Shown: piece by piece, positions 27,389-35,977 of the stretch
Layout of the letters: every line of letters starts with the position of its first letter
Position numbering within the stretch: position 1 is the stretch's first letter
Assembly (NCBI GenBank): GCA_022843625.1
Contig: JALHNH010000005.1
Coordinates: 186,001 to 250,000 of the forward strand
Direction of reading: 5' to 3'
DNA from: Bryobacter sp.
GTDB taxonomy: Bacteria; Acidobacteriota; Terriglobia; Bryobacterales; Bryobacteraceae
DNA length: 64,000 nucleotides
The notes under the pieces: generated by a model
Databases searched by the model: none
What the model was told of the DNA's origin: nothing
Seen by the model: only the letters and a program-made list of their open reading frames with translations
Translations under genes and position numbers: made by a program

Positions 27389-27806
27389 CTGCTTCTCGCA
27401 ATCTACCAACGTAGTAACGGTCGACCCGCCACAAAAAGTTCTGATCGAACGTGGCAAGAGCGTCAGCTTCAAGATTCACGCCAAGATCGCCCCCGGCTAT
27501 CACGTCAATTCCAACAAGCCAAACGAAGACTATCTCATCCCCTTGCGCATGACTCTCGCGGCCGAGCCCCTGGTTTTGGAGTTTCTAAAGTACCCCGCTG
27601 GCCACGACGAAAAGTACACCTTTTCAGAGAAGCCTCTCAACGTTCTTACCGGCGATTTCGACATTTTGGTAACCATCAAGGCATCTGAAAAGATCGAGCC
27701 TCAGATGCACGTTCTGCTAGGAAAGCTCCGCTACCAGGCCTGCAGTGACAAAGCCTGCCTCACCCCCAAGACCCTCGAAGTCCGCGTCACAGCCGACGTC
27801 CGGTAA
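27342..27806 (+). CDS. Stand-alone DsbD alpha-domain-like protein
   Basis: 154 residues from the ATG at 27342 (AAGAG just upstream); it overlaps the thioredoxin gene by 47 bp. An exported protein (KKTSSLCLALLLASSCFSQ, perhaps a lipoprotein). The domain resembles nDsbD: GYHVNSNKPNEDYLIPLRM, then LRYQACSDKACLTPKTLEVRV, with Cys 134 and Cys 139 in the positions of the redox pair of DsbD (Y-Q-G-C...C-Y-P-P). In E. coli this domain passes electrons from the DsbD membrane part to DsbC; here there is no membrane part, so the adjacent TlpA-like lipoprotein is the obvious candidate partner (inference). Confidence 0.78.
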   Translation: MKKTSSLCLALLLASSCFSQSTNVVTVDPPQKVLIERGKSVSFKIHAKIAPGYHVNSNKPNEDYLIPLRMTLAAEPLVLEFLKYPAGHDEKYTFSEKPLNVLTGDFDILVTIKASEKIEPQMHVLLGKLRYQACSDKACLTPKTLEVRVTADVR

Positions 27807-27807
27807 A

Positions 27808-28629
27808 ATGCGGAGGCTCGCGATTCGCCCCGGCGGCATTGGCGATTCCATCCTTGGGTTTCCGGCGCTCGAACACCTCGCTCAAGGCGCAGACTTAGAA
27901 GTATGGGCTCGTGCTGAAGTCCTGCCTCTCATCCAGTTCGCAACGACGAACACGATCGAAGGCTCCGGCCTCGGCCTCCTCGGCATTGAGCAACCAAGCC
28001 CCCAACTGTCGGCCCGCCTCCAGCAATTCGACGAGATCTACACCTGGTATGGCGCAGCCCGAGACGACTTCCGCCAAACCCTCACCGCCCTGCATCCGAG
28101 TGTGAAGTTTTTCACAGCCCTGCCAACAGACGAATCCATCCACGCCGCAGACTTTTTCGCCAATCAGGTCGGCGCATTCTTGCCTGCCACGCCGCAAATC
28201 AAGATCAAACCCGCCAGCAACCGTCTGATTCTGATCCACCCATTCAGCGGCTCTGCCAAAAAGAACTGGCTGCTTGAGAACTTCCAACTCCTCCAGCGGT
28301 GGCTTGAAACCACGGGCCGCTCCGTGCAATTCGTCGTCGCTCCCCACCAGCGCGTCCCCGGCGCAAGAGTGGTGGAAGACCTGAGTGAGCTGGGTGGCTT
28401 GCTCGCGGGTGCCTCCCTCTATATCGGCAACGACACAGGCATTACCCATCTAGCTGCCGCCGTTGGCGCAAACACTCTCGCGTTATTCGGCCCCACCAAA
28501 CCCGCCGTCTGGTCTCCACGAGGCAATCGAGTCCGCATCCTCCATTCTGAGAATCTGGACGATCTCAGTGTCGAGAGAGTCCTTGATGCAGCTTTAGCCC
28601 AAACCGGCTTTGAGCAAGGTAGCTCGTAG
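27808..28629 (+). CDS. Glycosyltransferase family 9 (heptosyltransferase-like)
   Basis: 273 residues from the ATG at 27808, one base after the preceding stop; an in-frame ATG at 27745 lies in the previous gene. The N-terminus RRLAIRPGGIGDSILGFPALEHL is the GT9 R-P-G-G-I/L-G-D motif, and the C-terminal donor site reads LYIGNDTGITHLAAAVGANTLALFGPTKPAVWSPRG. GT9 enzymes transfer heptose or similar sugars in LPS core synthesis from ADP-heptose. At 273 residues it is short for the family (usually 320-370), with a compact N-terminal lobe. Last gene of the long plus-strand run; it overlaps the next, convergent gene by 36 bp. Confidence 0.85.
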   Translation: MRRLAIRPGGIGDSILGFPALEHLAQGADLEVWARAEVLPLIQFATTNTIEGSGLGLLGIEQPSPQLSARLQQFDEIYTWYGAARDDFRQTLTALHPSVKFFTALPTDESIHAADFFANQVGAFLPATPQIKIKPASNRLILIHPFSGSAKKNWLLENFQLLQRWLETTGRSVQFVVAPHQRVPGARVVEDLSELGGLLAGASLYIGNDTGITHLAAAVGANTLALFGPTKPAVWSPRGNRVRILHSENLDDLSVERVLDAALAQTGFEQGSS

Positions 28630-29070
28630 TTCTGCCACTCTCTTTTGAATCGTCGCTGCCCCCTTGGCCTGCGCAACAGGCAATGCCCAGCTCCTCTGCT
28701 TACCCGGCGTCAACTTCTCCCAGCCCGCCTGAAACTCGGCATCTCCTTCAATCGCCAATCTCAACCCCTCAGGCAGATCCACAGCCGCCTGATCATCGAT
28801 ATTAAAGCGCACATTCACCCAGTCGCCAACCCCACACTCAGCCTTCTTCAAAAACTCCTTCGACAGTTTCAAATACCACTTACCCCCCGTCGGCTGCCAG
28901 GCCCCGCTAAACGCAAACTCCCCAATCTCCCCGCGCACCCGCAGCCTTGGATTCTCTTGAAGCGGCAATTCCGCCGCCACCTCCTTAGGCAGATACACAA
29001 CAGAATAGGTCCATGGCCCCAGCGTAAGAGCCGCCACCTTCCCGACAAACTCATAAGCAAACCGGCTCAT
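28594..29070 (-). CDS. DUF1905/YdeI-like protein
   Basis: 158 residues. FVGKVAALTLGPWTYSVVYLPKEVAAELP, then VRGEIGEFAFSGAWQPTGGKWYLKLSKEFLKKAECGVGDWVNVRFNIDD is a DUF1905 barrel (V...G-x-I-G...F...P-x-G-G-x-Y/W-x-L...G-D-x-V-x-V). The rest, VDLPEGLRLAIEGD...WEKLTPGKQRSWALPVAQAKGAATIQKRVAEL, is the YdeI/OmpD-associated helical segment. Role unknown; cytoplasmic. Its ATG overlaps the stop of the upstream glycosyltransferase gene, so it is the last gene of the gcvTH operon. Confidence 0.8.
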   Translation of the reverse strand: MSRFAYEFVGKVAALTLGPWTYSVVYLPKEVAAELPLQENPRLRVRGEIGEFAFSGAWQPTGGKWYLKLSKEFLKKAECGVGDWVNVRFNIDDQAAVDLPEGLRLAIEGDAEFQAGWEKLTPGKQRSWALPVAQAKGAATIQKRVAELRATLLKAGLG

Positions 29071-30938
29071 CGCAAGCCCGCCTCAATCAGCACCACCCCC
29101 AACTCCCGCGAATCCCCAGGCACAGCAAACACCGCATCACACTCCACCGTCAACACGCCCTGTTCCACTCCCGTTTTGACACCTTTGGCACTCACCGTAT
29201 ACAAACCATCTTTGGCGATGGTTAACTCCGCTACCCGCACCCCATTCCACTCCACCCAAACCTTGCGAGCCTTGGCCATCGCAGGCACATACACCGTCGC
29301 ACTTATCTCATGCACTTCCTGCTTCGGCTGCAGGATCAACCGCGCCTGCCTGCTCATCCAGCGGCTCTTGCCATCCTCCAACTGATACGTCCCGCTCAGG
29401 ATATGCTGCTCTGCCTCCGGTGCTCCCATAGGTACATAGCTCAACGTCGGCTTCCGCTCAATCACTCGCTCCAAACGAACCCGGTCCACAGCCGCGCCGC
29501 GAATATCAAAAGGCAACACACCCGCGCCAGCATCAGAATAACCACTCCTGGCCCCAAGCCCGATCAACCGCAACGGCAAGGTCGGCACAATATCCAGCTT
29601 GGCTACTTCTACCAACTGTCCACCACCCACAGTCAACGGCAACGGGAAGCCTAACTCGCTAGTCAGCACCATGTCGCCCGGCCTCACCGCCTGCCCACGC
29701 TCCAGCGGCAGAGCACCAATGGCCTCGGCATAATAACGGGCAAACTCCCCATTCACCCAAACGCGGCTCCCGGCAATCTCCGCCCGGTGCGCACTTACAA
29801 AGCTGCGATATCCAGCCCAGTGCTGGTAGTTAGTAAACGCCAGCGCCAACCCCAGTATCAGGTTACAAGCGAATCCCGCATAGAGCCATACTGGCCGTGC
29901 CTCCAGTTTCGACACCACCATCAAAACAATCGGAGCCGCCATCGGCAAGAGATATCGCGCGGACCCGGCAAAGAACAAAACCAGCGATGCCGCAAAGAAC
30001 ACATGTGGCCACCATCCGTACTTTCGCGAATCCTGCATCAGCACCCCAATCGATGCCACCACTCCCACCAGATACAGAGGATTCCATTCAAAAAACGCCC
30101 ATAACAAACCTACCAGCAACCACTTCGATCCAAACGCCAGAATCGGCAACAACGGAAACACCATCCACCCCAGATGCCCCATCAACGCCTTCGCATTGCG
30201 CACCTTCAGAGCAAGCTGCTGCAGCCCATACTCTTTGAAATACCCGGCCGTAACTGCAAGTGGCGGAGCCTTGCCACCGGTCGATTCCATCACCTGATAC
30301 AAAACCAAAATCAATGCCGGTGTCAGTGCCACCAGATAAGCCAGCCACCACACCGGACGTCGCCGCCCGATCATGAACCACAAGATCGGAATCGCCACCA
30401 CACTCTGATAAGCAGCCAGGCCAGCTAGTGCCAGGGGCAGGGAAGCCGCCGCCAGCCAACTCACTCTTTCACGCTCCAGCGCCTCCACAAACAAGGCCAT
30501 CCCCAACATCCAGAACGCCAAAAAAGGCAAGTCACTCTCAAACGAATTCCCGTTCACCACAAAAGCTGGCACTACACAAAACAGCAAAGTAGCAATTAGC
30601 GGCAACCCGCAAAATCTCCGCGCCAGAAAGTACATGCCCAGAGCAGCCATTAGGCTAAAGAGCCCATAGACGGCATGAAATGGTACTTCCCGAACCTCGC
30701 CAAACAGCACCAGTAATCCCGCAAGAACAAAGGCATTCAAAGGCGGATGCGGATGCCCCGACATCGACACCATTCGTCCATGAAATAGATAAGATGCCTG
30801 ATGCGGATGCAACGGATTTGTCTGCGCATACTGCGCTCCAGCCAGGTAATAAATGTCATCGCCCTGGATGGGCTGCGTGAGAAAGGCCACACGCATAGCC
30901 ACCACCAGGGCGATGATGATCAGCAGGTCGCGAAACAC
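29067..30938 (-). CDS. GT39-like membrane glycosyltransferase
   Basis: 623 residues. About 12 membrane helices fill the first 390 residues. The first loop has TQPIQGDDIYYLAGAQYA, the paired Asp of PMT/ArnT-type GT-C enzymes, followed by HPHPPLNAF. Residues about 400-623 are an extracytoplasmic beta-rich domain (e.g. KVWVEWNGVRVAELTIAKDGLYTVSAKG). Such enzymes use a polyprenyl-phosphate sugar on the outer face of the inner membrane; acceptor unknown. It starts 1 bp after gcvH, so a glycosyltransferase is co-transcribed with glycine-cleavage genes, which may be only accidental operon growth. Confidence 0.75.
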   Translation of the reverse strand: MFRDLLIIIALVVAMRVAFLTQPIQGDDIYYLAGAQYAQTNPLHPHQASYLFHGRMVSMSGHPHPPLNAFVLAGLLVLFGEVREVPFHAVYGLFSLMAALGMYFLARRFCGLPLIATLLFCVVPAFVVNGNSFESDLPFLAFWMLGMALFVEALERERVSWLAAASLPLALAGLAAYQSVVAIPILWFMIGRRRPVWWLAYLVALTPALILVLYQVMESTGGKAPPLAVTAGYFKEYGLQQLALKVRNAKALMGHLGWMVFPLLPILAFGSKWLLVGLLWAFFEWNPLYLVGVVASIGVLMQDSRKYGWWPHVFFAASLVLFFAGSARYLLPMAAPIVLMVVSKLEARPVWLYAGFACNLILGLALAFTNYQHWAGYRSFVSAHRAEIAGSRVWVNGEFARYYAEAIGALPLERGQAVRPGDMVLTSELGFPLPLTVGGGQLVEVAKLDIVPTLPLRLIGLGARSGYSDAGAGVLPFDIRGAAVDRVRLERVIERKPTLSYVPMGAPEAEQHILSGTYQLEDGKSRWMSRQARLILQPKQEVHEISATVYVPAMAKARKVWVEWNGVRVAELTIAKDGLYTVSAKGVKTGVEQGVLTVECDAVFAVPGDSRELGVVLIEAGLR

Positions 30939-30939
30939 T

Positions 30940-31323
30940 TTATGCGCCGACGTATTTGGTGTAGTCCGCAGCGCTCATCATGCCTTCGCTTTTCAGTTCA
31001 GCCAGATCCTTCAGCTTCACCTTGATCAGCCAGGCATCCCCGTGTGGATCCGCATTCAGCTTCTCAGGCGCTGAAGTCAGCGAATCGTTGATTTCGATCA
31101 CCTCACCGCTCACCGGGCTGTAGATATCGCTAACAGCCTTCACGCTCTCAACACTTCCAAACGTGGAATGTTGTCCAACCATCGACCCAATCTTGGGCAG
31201 GTCGACATAGACAATATCGCCGAGTTCGCTCTGGGCATGATGTGTAATCCCGATCGTGCCGGTATCGCCATCAACGGCAACCCATTCATGTTCTTTGGTG
31301 TAAGTATAATTTTCTGGATACAT
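30940..31323 (-). CDS. gcvH: Glycine cleavage system H protein
   Basis: 127 residues, normal length for the family. YTKEHEWVAVDGDTGTIGITHHAQSELGDIVYVDLPKIG and FGSVESVKAVSDIYSPVSGEVIEIN are diagnostic; the Lys in ESVKA is the lipoylation site that carries the aminomethyl group between P, T and L proteins. DAWLIKVKLKDLAEL follows, ending in DYTKYVGA. Separated by 3 bp from gcvT upstream and by 1 bp from the glycosyltransferase downstream. Confidence 0.97.
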   Translation of the reverse strand: MYPENYTYTKEHEWVAVDGDTGTIGITHHAQSELGDIVYVDLPKIGSMVGQHSTFGSVESVKAVSDIYSPVSGEVIEINDSLTSAPEKLNADPHGDAWLIKVKLKDLAELKSEGMMSAADYTKYVGA

Positions 31324-31326
31324 GCT

Positions 31327-32430
31327 TTATTTCGCTCGCTTGTAGAAGGGGGTAGGGACGGTTTCGGCTTCAACACCGGCGCCGCGAATCACAACTTTGA
31401 TCTTGGTGCCGGGCACGGCAAGATCACTTGGCAGATAACACAAGCCAATATTTTTGTTCAGTGTAGGCGCAGGTCCTCCGCTGGTTACCCAGCCCACCTT
31501 CTCGCCGTTCACTTCGATCTCATAACCATCGCGGCCAATGCCGCGCTCACGCATTTCAAAACCAACCAGCTTCCGCTTCAGCCCGCCCGCCTTTTGCGCT
31601 TCCAGCGCTGCCTTCCCAACAAAGTCTTCCTTGTCCATCTTGACGATCCAGGCGAGTCCAGCCTCAAACGGAGAGATCGAAGCGTCGATTTCATGCCCAT
31701 AAAGAGCCATCTTCGCCTCAAGCCGCAACGTATTCCGGGCGCCAAGCCCGCAAGCCAAAATCCCGAATTCCGCACCCGCTTCAAGAATCGCTTCCCACAC
31801 CGTCACGGCTGCATCAGGCGATACATAAATCTCAAACCCATCCTCACCGGTATACCCGGTCCGCGCAATCCGCGCGTCGACACCGGCAAACTCACCGTCC
31901 ACAAACCAGTAATACTGAATCGGTGCCAGCACAGAAGAAGTCAGCTTCTGACAAACCTCAAGCGCCTTGGGCCCCTGCACTGCAATCTGTGCGTATCTGG
32001 CACCGGCATTCTCAACCGTCGCCTGAAACTTGTTGTGCGCTACGATATGATCGAAGTCCTTATCCTGGTTGGAGGCATTTACACAGATAAAGTATTCATC
32101 GTCGTTCACCTTATGCACCAGAATGTCGTCGACAAAGCCACCATGTTCATACAGTAATCCGCTGTAATGCACCTGCCCCGCAGCCAACTTACTCGCATCG
32201 TTCGAGGAAACCCAGTTCACAAGCTCCAGAGCCTGCGGCCCCCGCACTACAATCTCACCCATATGGCTAACATCAAACACACCCACTCCCGTGCGCACAG
32301 CCTTGTGCTCATCGAGAATGCCACGGTACTGCACCGGCATATCCCAGCCGCCAAAATCTACCATCCTGGCGCCCATCTGGCGGTGCACTGCATTCAGTGG
32401 CGTCACTTTTAATGTCTGAGTTTCGCTCAT
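31327..32430 (-). CDS. gcvT: Glycine cleavage system T protein (aminomethyltransferase)
   Basis: 367 residues from the ATG at 32430, with GGGGAAACG before it; an upstream ATG at 32487 would add 19 residues and run into the divergent gene. LNAVHRQMGARMVDFGGWDMPVQYRGILDEHKAVRTGVGVFDVSHMGEI is the N-terminal T-protein signature, with GYTGEDGFEIYVSPD and LGARNTLRLEAKMALYGHEID for folate binding. It transfers the methylene group to tetrahydrofolate, releasing ammonia. No riboswitch lies in the 29 bp before it, unlike gcvP. Confidence 0.97.
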   Translation of the reverse strand: MSETQTLKVTPLNAVHRQMGARMVDFGGWDMPVQYRGILDEHKAVRTGVGVFDVSHMGEIVVRGPQALELVNWVSSNDASKLAAGQVHYSGLLYEHGGFVDDILVHKVNDDEYFICVNASNQDKDFDHIVAHNKFQATVENAGARYAQIAVQGPKALEVCQKLTSSVLAPIQYYWFVDGEFAGVDARIARTGYTGEDGFEIYVSPDAAVTVWEAILEAGAEFGILACGLGARNTLRLEAKMALYGHEIDASISPFEAGLAWIVKMDKEDFVGKAALEAQKAGGLKRKLVGFEMRERGIGRDGYEIEVNGEKVGWVTSGGPAPTLNKNIGLCYLPSDLAVPGTKIKVVIRGAGVEAETVPTPFYKRAK

Positions 32431-32459
32431 TCGTTTCCCCAATCTAGCAAACTTAAAGC

Positions 32460-32783
32460 ATGTCGCTAGCCCCAATTTTTGATACACCCTACTACGCCGT
32501 CATCTTCGCCTCCACCCAAACTGCCTCGCTCGAAGGCTATGGCGAGACGGCAGACAAGATGGAAGCCCTCGCCCAACTCCAGCCCGGCTACCTTGGCATA
32601 GACTCTGCCCGCAGCGCCATCGGCATCACCGTTTCCTATTGGCGTACCCTCGAAGACATCAAAGCCTGGAAAGCAAACCTCGATCACACCACCGCCCGCA
32701 ACCAGGGCCGCACCCAGTGGTACCAACAATTCACCGTCCGCATCGCAAAAGTCGAACACAACTACGACTTCCATTTGCCATAA
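32460..32783 (+). CDS. Antibiotic biosynthesis monooxygenase (ABM)-fold protein
   Basis: 107 residues. YYAVIFASTQTASLEGYGETADKMEALAQLQPGYLGIDSARSAIGITVSYWRTLEDIKAWKANLDH is an ABM-type ferredoxin-like barrel: Y-x-x-V-I-F...M...A-x-x-Q-P-G-F/Y-L-G...S-Y-W...I-x-x-W-x-x-x-x-x-H. Family members include small monooxygenases and YdhR-like proteins of unknown substrate. It lies between gcvT (divergent, 29 bp) and the glycine riboswitch, so its transcript may read into gcvP. Confidence 0.85.
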   Translation: MSLAPIFDTPYYAVIFASTQTASLEGYGETADKMEALAQLQPGYLGIDSARSAIGITVSYWRTLEDIKAWKANLDHTTARNQGRTQWYQQFTVRIAKVEHNYDFHLP

Positions 32784-32790
32784 TAAAAGT

Positions 32791-32955
32791 TCGCAGACGG
32801 GAGAGACTGTATTTTGCAGCGCCGAAGGAGCAACCGCCCCGGAAACTCTCAGGCAAAAGGACCGTCGCGTGATGGAACTCTGGAAAGAGGCCTGTGGCAC
32901 TGCCGCAGACCCGCCGACGGGATAACACTCTCAGGCAGCAACGACAGATGGGGCG
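32791..32955 (+). promoter_or_regulatory. Tandem glycine riboswitch
   Basis: Two glycine aptamers in series before gcvP. The first (about 32791-32868) shows GCAGACGGGAGAGACT, GCCGAAGGAGCAA, then GAAACTCTCAGGCAAAAGGACC, the near-invariant aptamer core. The second (about 32870-32955) has CTGGAAAGAGGC, CGCCGACGGGATAACACTCTCAGGCAGCAACGACAGATGGGG. The short linker of a few nt is typical of cooperative tandem forms. Glycine binding would switch on gcvP, as in Bacillus and Vibrio. Confidence 0.93.
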
Positions 32956-32978
32956 CTCAACCTTGAGGAGGGTAGCGC
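32953..32978 (+). promoter_or_regulatory. Candidate expression platform: hairpin over the gcvP ribosome site
   Basis: GCGCT (32953-32957) can pair with AGCGC (32974-32978), extended by ACC (32960-32962) with GGT (32971-32973) around a 2-nt bulge. This holds part of the strong GAGGAGGG (32965-32972) in the loop and stem, 8 nt before the gcvP ATG. No terminator T-run follows, so translational control is more likely than transcriptional. Pairing was judged by eye. Confidence 0.5.
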
Positions 32979-32980
32979 AC

Positions 32981-35815
32981 ATGCGTCAAAATACTGCTGC
33001 AACAACATTCGAGAGAAGACACATCGGTCCGTCCCCACGCGAGATCGATGCGATGCTCGCCACCGTCAAAGCCGATTCCATCGAAACTCTGATTGCCGAA
33101 ACTGTACCCGGCTCCATCCGTCAAAAGGACGCGCTCAATTTCGGTCAACCCCTAAGCGAAGTCGCCGCCATCGCCCGCATGCGCGAGATCGCCAGCAAAA
33201 ACGAAGTTTTTACCTCCCTGATCGGCACCGGCTATCACGGCACCCTGCTCCCCTTCGTCATCCAGCGCAACATCCTTGAAAACCCCGCCTGGTATACCGC
33301 ATATACGCCTTACCAGCCTGAGATCAGCCAGGGCCGCCTCGAAGCCCTGCTCAACTACCAGACGATGATTTGCGACCTCACCGGCCTAGACGTATCCAAC
33401 GCTTCGCTCCTCGACGAAGCCACCGCCGCCGCCGAAGCCATGACCCTCGCCCAGCGCGTCACCAAGGTCAAGTCCACTTGCTTTTTTGTCGACAGCGAAG
33501 TCCACCCCCAAACTCTCGCCCTCATCCAGACCCGAGCCGAAGCCCTCGGCTGGACGGTCCTCTCTGGCAACCCCCACACCGACCTCGCTAGCGCCGACGT
33601 CTTCGGAGCCATCTTCCAATACCCCGGCACTCATGGCGAAGTGACAGACTGGTCCGACACCATCGCCGCCCTCCAGGCCAAAGGCGCCATCGCCGTTGTA
33701 GCCGCCGATCCTCTCGCTCTCACCATCCTCAAGAGCCCGGCAGAAATGGGCGCAGACATCGCCATCGGCTCCACCCAACGCTTCGGCGTCCCCATGGGCT
33801 ACGGTGGCCCCCACGCCGCCTACATGGCCGTCAAAGACGCCTACAAGCGCTCCATGCCCGGTCGCCTCGTTGGTGTCTCCATCGACGCCAAAGGCCACTC
33901 CGCCTACCGCCTCGCTCTCCAAACCCGAGAGCAACACATCCGCCGCGAAAAGGCCACCTCCAACATCTGCACCGCCCAGGTCCTCCTCGCCGTCATCGCC
34001 TCGATGTACGCGGTTTATCACGGCCCTGAAGGCCTTAAGCACATCGCGAACACAGTAGCTACTAACACTGCGATCCTCGCCGCCGGCCTCCGCCGCCTCG
34101 GCTTCAAGATCTCGAACTCCACCTTCTTCGACACCCTAACCGTCGAAGTCGGCGAAAAGCAAGAGACCCTCATCGCGACAGCCAAACAGCACCGCATCAA
34201 CTTCCGCGTCCTCCCCGGCAAGTTCGGCATCACCCTCGACGAAGCCACCACCCCGGAACTCATCGAGAAGATTTGGACAATTTTCGGCGGCGACCTCAAG
34301 TACAGCGAGCTGGCGACAACCCACACTCTCCCCGCCCGCACCAGCGAAATCCTCACCCACCCGGTCTTCCACCGCTACCGCAGCGAAACCGAAATCCTCC
34401 GTTACATGCGTAAGCTCTGCGATCGGGACCTCGCGCTAGACCGCGCCATGATCCCCCTCGGCTCCTGCACGATGAAGCTCAACGCCACCGCCGAGATGAT
34501 GCCCGTCACCTGGCCCGAGTTCGGCAGCCTTCATCCCTTCGCCCCGCTCGATCAGGCCACCGGCTACAACGAGATGTTCGAGCATCTCAAGGCCCAGCTC
34601 TGCTCGGTCACCGGCTATGACGCGGTCTCTCTGCAACCCAACTCCGGCGCACAAGGCGAATACGCCGGCCTACTCGCAATCCGCGGCTACCATCGCAGCC
34701 GTGGCGACATGCACCGCACGGTCTGTCTGATCCCCAGTTCCGCCCATGGCACGAATCCTGCCTCCGCTCAAATGGTGGGCATGGAAGTCATCGTCGTCGC
34801 TTGCGATTCCGAAGGCAACGTCGACGTCCATGACCTCCGCGCCAAAGCGGCTCTCCACAGCGACAAACTGGCAGCCCTGATGGTCACCTATCCATCTACC
34901 CACGGCGTCTTCGAAGAGCGCATCTCAGAGATCTGCGACATCGTCCACGCTCAGGGCGGCCAGGTCTATCTCGACGGCGCAAACATGAACGCGCAAGTCG
35001 GCATCTCCCGGCCAGGCGATTATGGCGCCGACGTCAGCCACCTCAACCTCCACAAGACCTTCTGCATCCCCCATGGCGGCGGCGGCCCCGGCATGGGCCC
35101 CATCGGCGTCAAGGCGCACCTCGCGCCCTTCCTCCCCGGTCACCCCTTCCTCGACAACGGCACCGCGCCTGTAGGCCCGGTCTCAGCGGCCCCCTACGGC
35201 TCAGCCTCGATTCTCCCCATCTCCTACATGTACATTCTGATGATGGGCGGCGAAGGCCTGCAGCACGCCACAGAGATCGCAATCCTCAACGCAAACTACA
35301 TCGCGAAGCGCGTAGGCGATTCCTTCCCGGTTCTCTATCAGAACGCAAACGGACGAGTAGCCCACGAATGCATTCTCGATCCCCGTCCCCTCAAGGACAC
35401 TTGCGGCGTAACGGTAGACGACATCGCCAAGCGCCTGATCGACTACGGCTTCCACGCCCCAACCATGAGCTTCCCGGTAGCCGGCACCCTAATGATCGAG
35501 CCCACCGAAAGCGAATCGAAAATCGAGCTGGACCGTTTCTGCGATGCGATGATTCAGATCCGCAAAGAGATTGCCGACGTAGAAAGCGGCAAGCTACTGA
35601 TCACGGAATCCCCCCGCCGCCACGCCCCCCACACAGTGCATGACCTAGTAGCTGCCACCTGGGACCGCAAATACAGCCGCGAAGAAGGCTGCTTCCCTGA
35701 AGGCACGGCAAGAGTCGACAAGTACTGGTGCCCCGTCTCCAGAATCGATAATGTCTACGGCGACCGCAACCTCGTCTGCAGCTGCGTCCCGATCGAAGAC
35801 TACGCGAAAGCTTAA
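32981..35815 (+). CDS. gcvP: Glycine dehydrogenase (decarboxylating), P protein
   Basis: 944 residues, a single-chain P protein (not split into two subunits). The ATG at 32981 has GAGGAGGG 8 nt before it; an upstream in-frame start at 32894 lies in the riboswitch. [17 protein letters not shown] opens the N-terminal half; [21 protein letters not shown] carries the PLP Lys (about K692), and the C-terminus DRNLVCSC is typical. It decarboxylates glycine and passes the aminomethyl to GcvH. Partners gcvT and gcvH are on the opposite strand 0.5 kb away; lpd is not in the window. Confidence 0.97.
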   Translation: MRQNTAATTFERRHIGPSPREIDAMLATVKADSIETLIAETVPGSIRQKDALNFGQPLSEVAAIARMREIASKNEVFTSLIGTGYHGTLLPFVIQRNILENPAWYTAYTPYQPEISQGRLEALLNYQTMICDLTGLDVSNASLLDEATAAAEAMTLAQRVTKVKSTCFFVDSEVHPQTLALIQTRAEALGWTVLSGNPHTDLASADVFGAIFQYPGTHGEVTDWSDTIAALQAKGAIAVVAADPLALTILKSPAEMGADIAIGSTQRFGVPMGYGGPHAAYMAVKDAYKRSMPGRLVGVSIDAKGHSAYRLALQTREQHIRREKATSNICTAQVLLAVIASMYAVYHGPEGLKHIANTVATNTAILAAGLRRLGFKISNSTFFDTLTVEVGEKQETLIATAKQHRINFRVLPGKFGITLDEATTPELIEKIWTIFGGDLKYSELATTHTLPARTSEILTHPVFHRYRSETEILRYMRKLCDRDLALDRAMIPLGSCTMKLNATAEMMPVTWPEFGSLHPFAPLDQATGYNEMFEHLKAQLCSVTGYDAVSLQPNSGAQGEYAGLLAIRGYHRSRGDMHRTVCLIPSSAHGTNPASAQMVGMEVIVVACDSEGNVDVHDLRAKAALHSDKLAALMVTYPSTHGVFEERISEICDIVHAQGGQVYLDGANMNAQVGISRPGDYGADVSHLNLHKTFCIPHGGGGPGMGPIGVKAHLAPFLPGHPFLDNGTAPVGPVSAAPYGSASILPISYMYILMMGGEGLQHATEIAILNANYIAKRVGDSFPVLYQNANGRVAHECILDPRPLKDTCGVTVDDIAKRLIDYGFHAPTMSFPVAGTLMIEPTESESKIELDRFCDAMIQIRKEIADVESGKLLITESPRRHAPHTVHDLVAATWDRKYSREEGCFPEGTARVDKYWCPVSRIDNVYGDRNLVCSCVPIEDYAKA

Positions 35816-35913
35816 AGAAAGCTCCGCAAACTAACCTGAAAATAGGCGGCCAAGTTGCCGGCCGCCTCCCGGCTTATCGGTCGATGTCCAGAAAGTATCC
35901 GGCTCATGCAGGA
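35812..35913 (-). pseudogene. Remnant of a HigA-like antitoxin (HTH C-terminal end)
   Basis: The minus strand encodes SRILSGHRPISREAAGNLAAYFQVS followed by LRSFL and a stop. This matches the last third of HigA/XRE antitoxins, in which a recognition helix and L/I-L-x-G-x-R-P-I-S/T-x-x-x-A-x-x-L-A-x-x-F-x-V-S-x-x-x-F-L close the protein. The upstream part of the open frame is a shadow of the methyltransferase gene. No HigB toxin is present. It overlaps the end of gcvP by 4 bp. Confidence 0.5.
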
Positions 35914-35977
35914 CTTACAGCAACCGGCACCCTGATCCGATCTTAGCGATATACAATAACCAAACACCCCAAATCCC

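Noticed and set aside
35844..35867. AGGCGGCC/GGCCGCCT stem after gcvP as a terminator
   Set aside because: 8-bp stem but no T-run after it, and it falls in the codons of the HigA-like remnant, so it may be coincidental.
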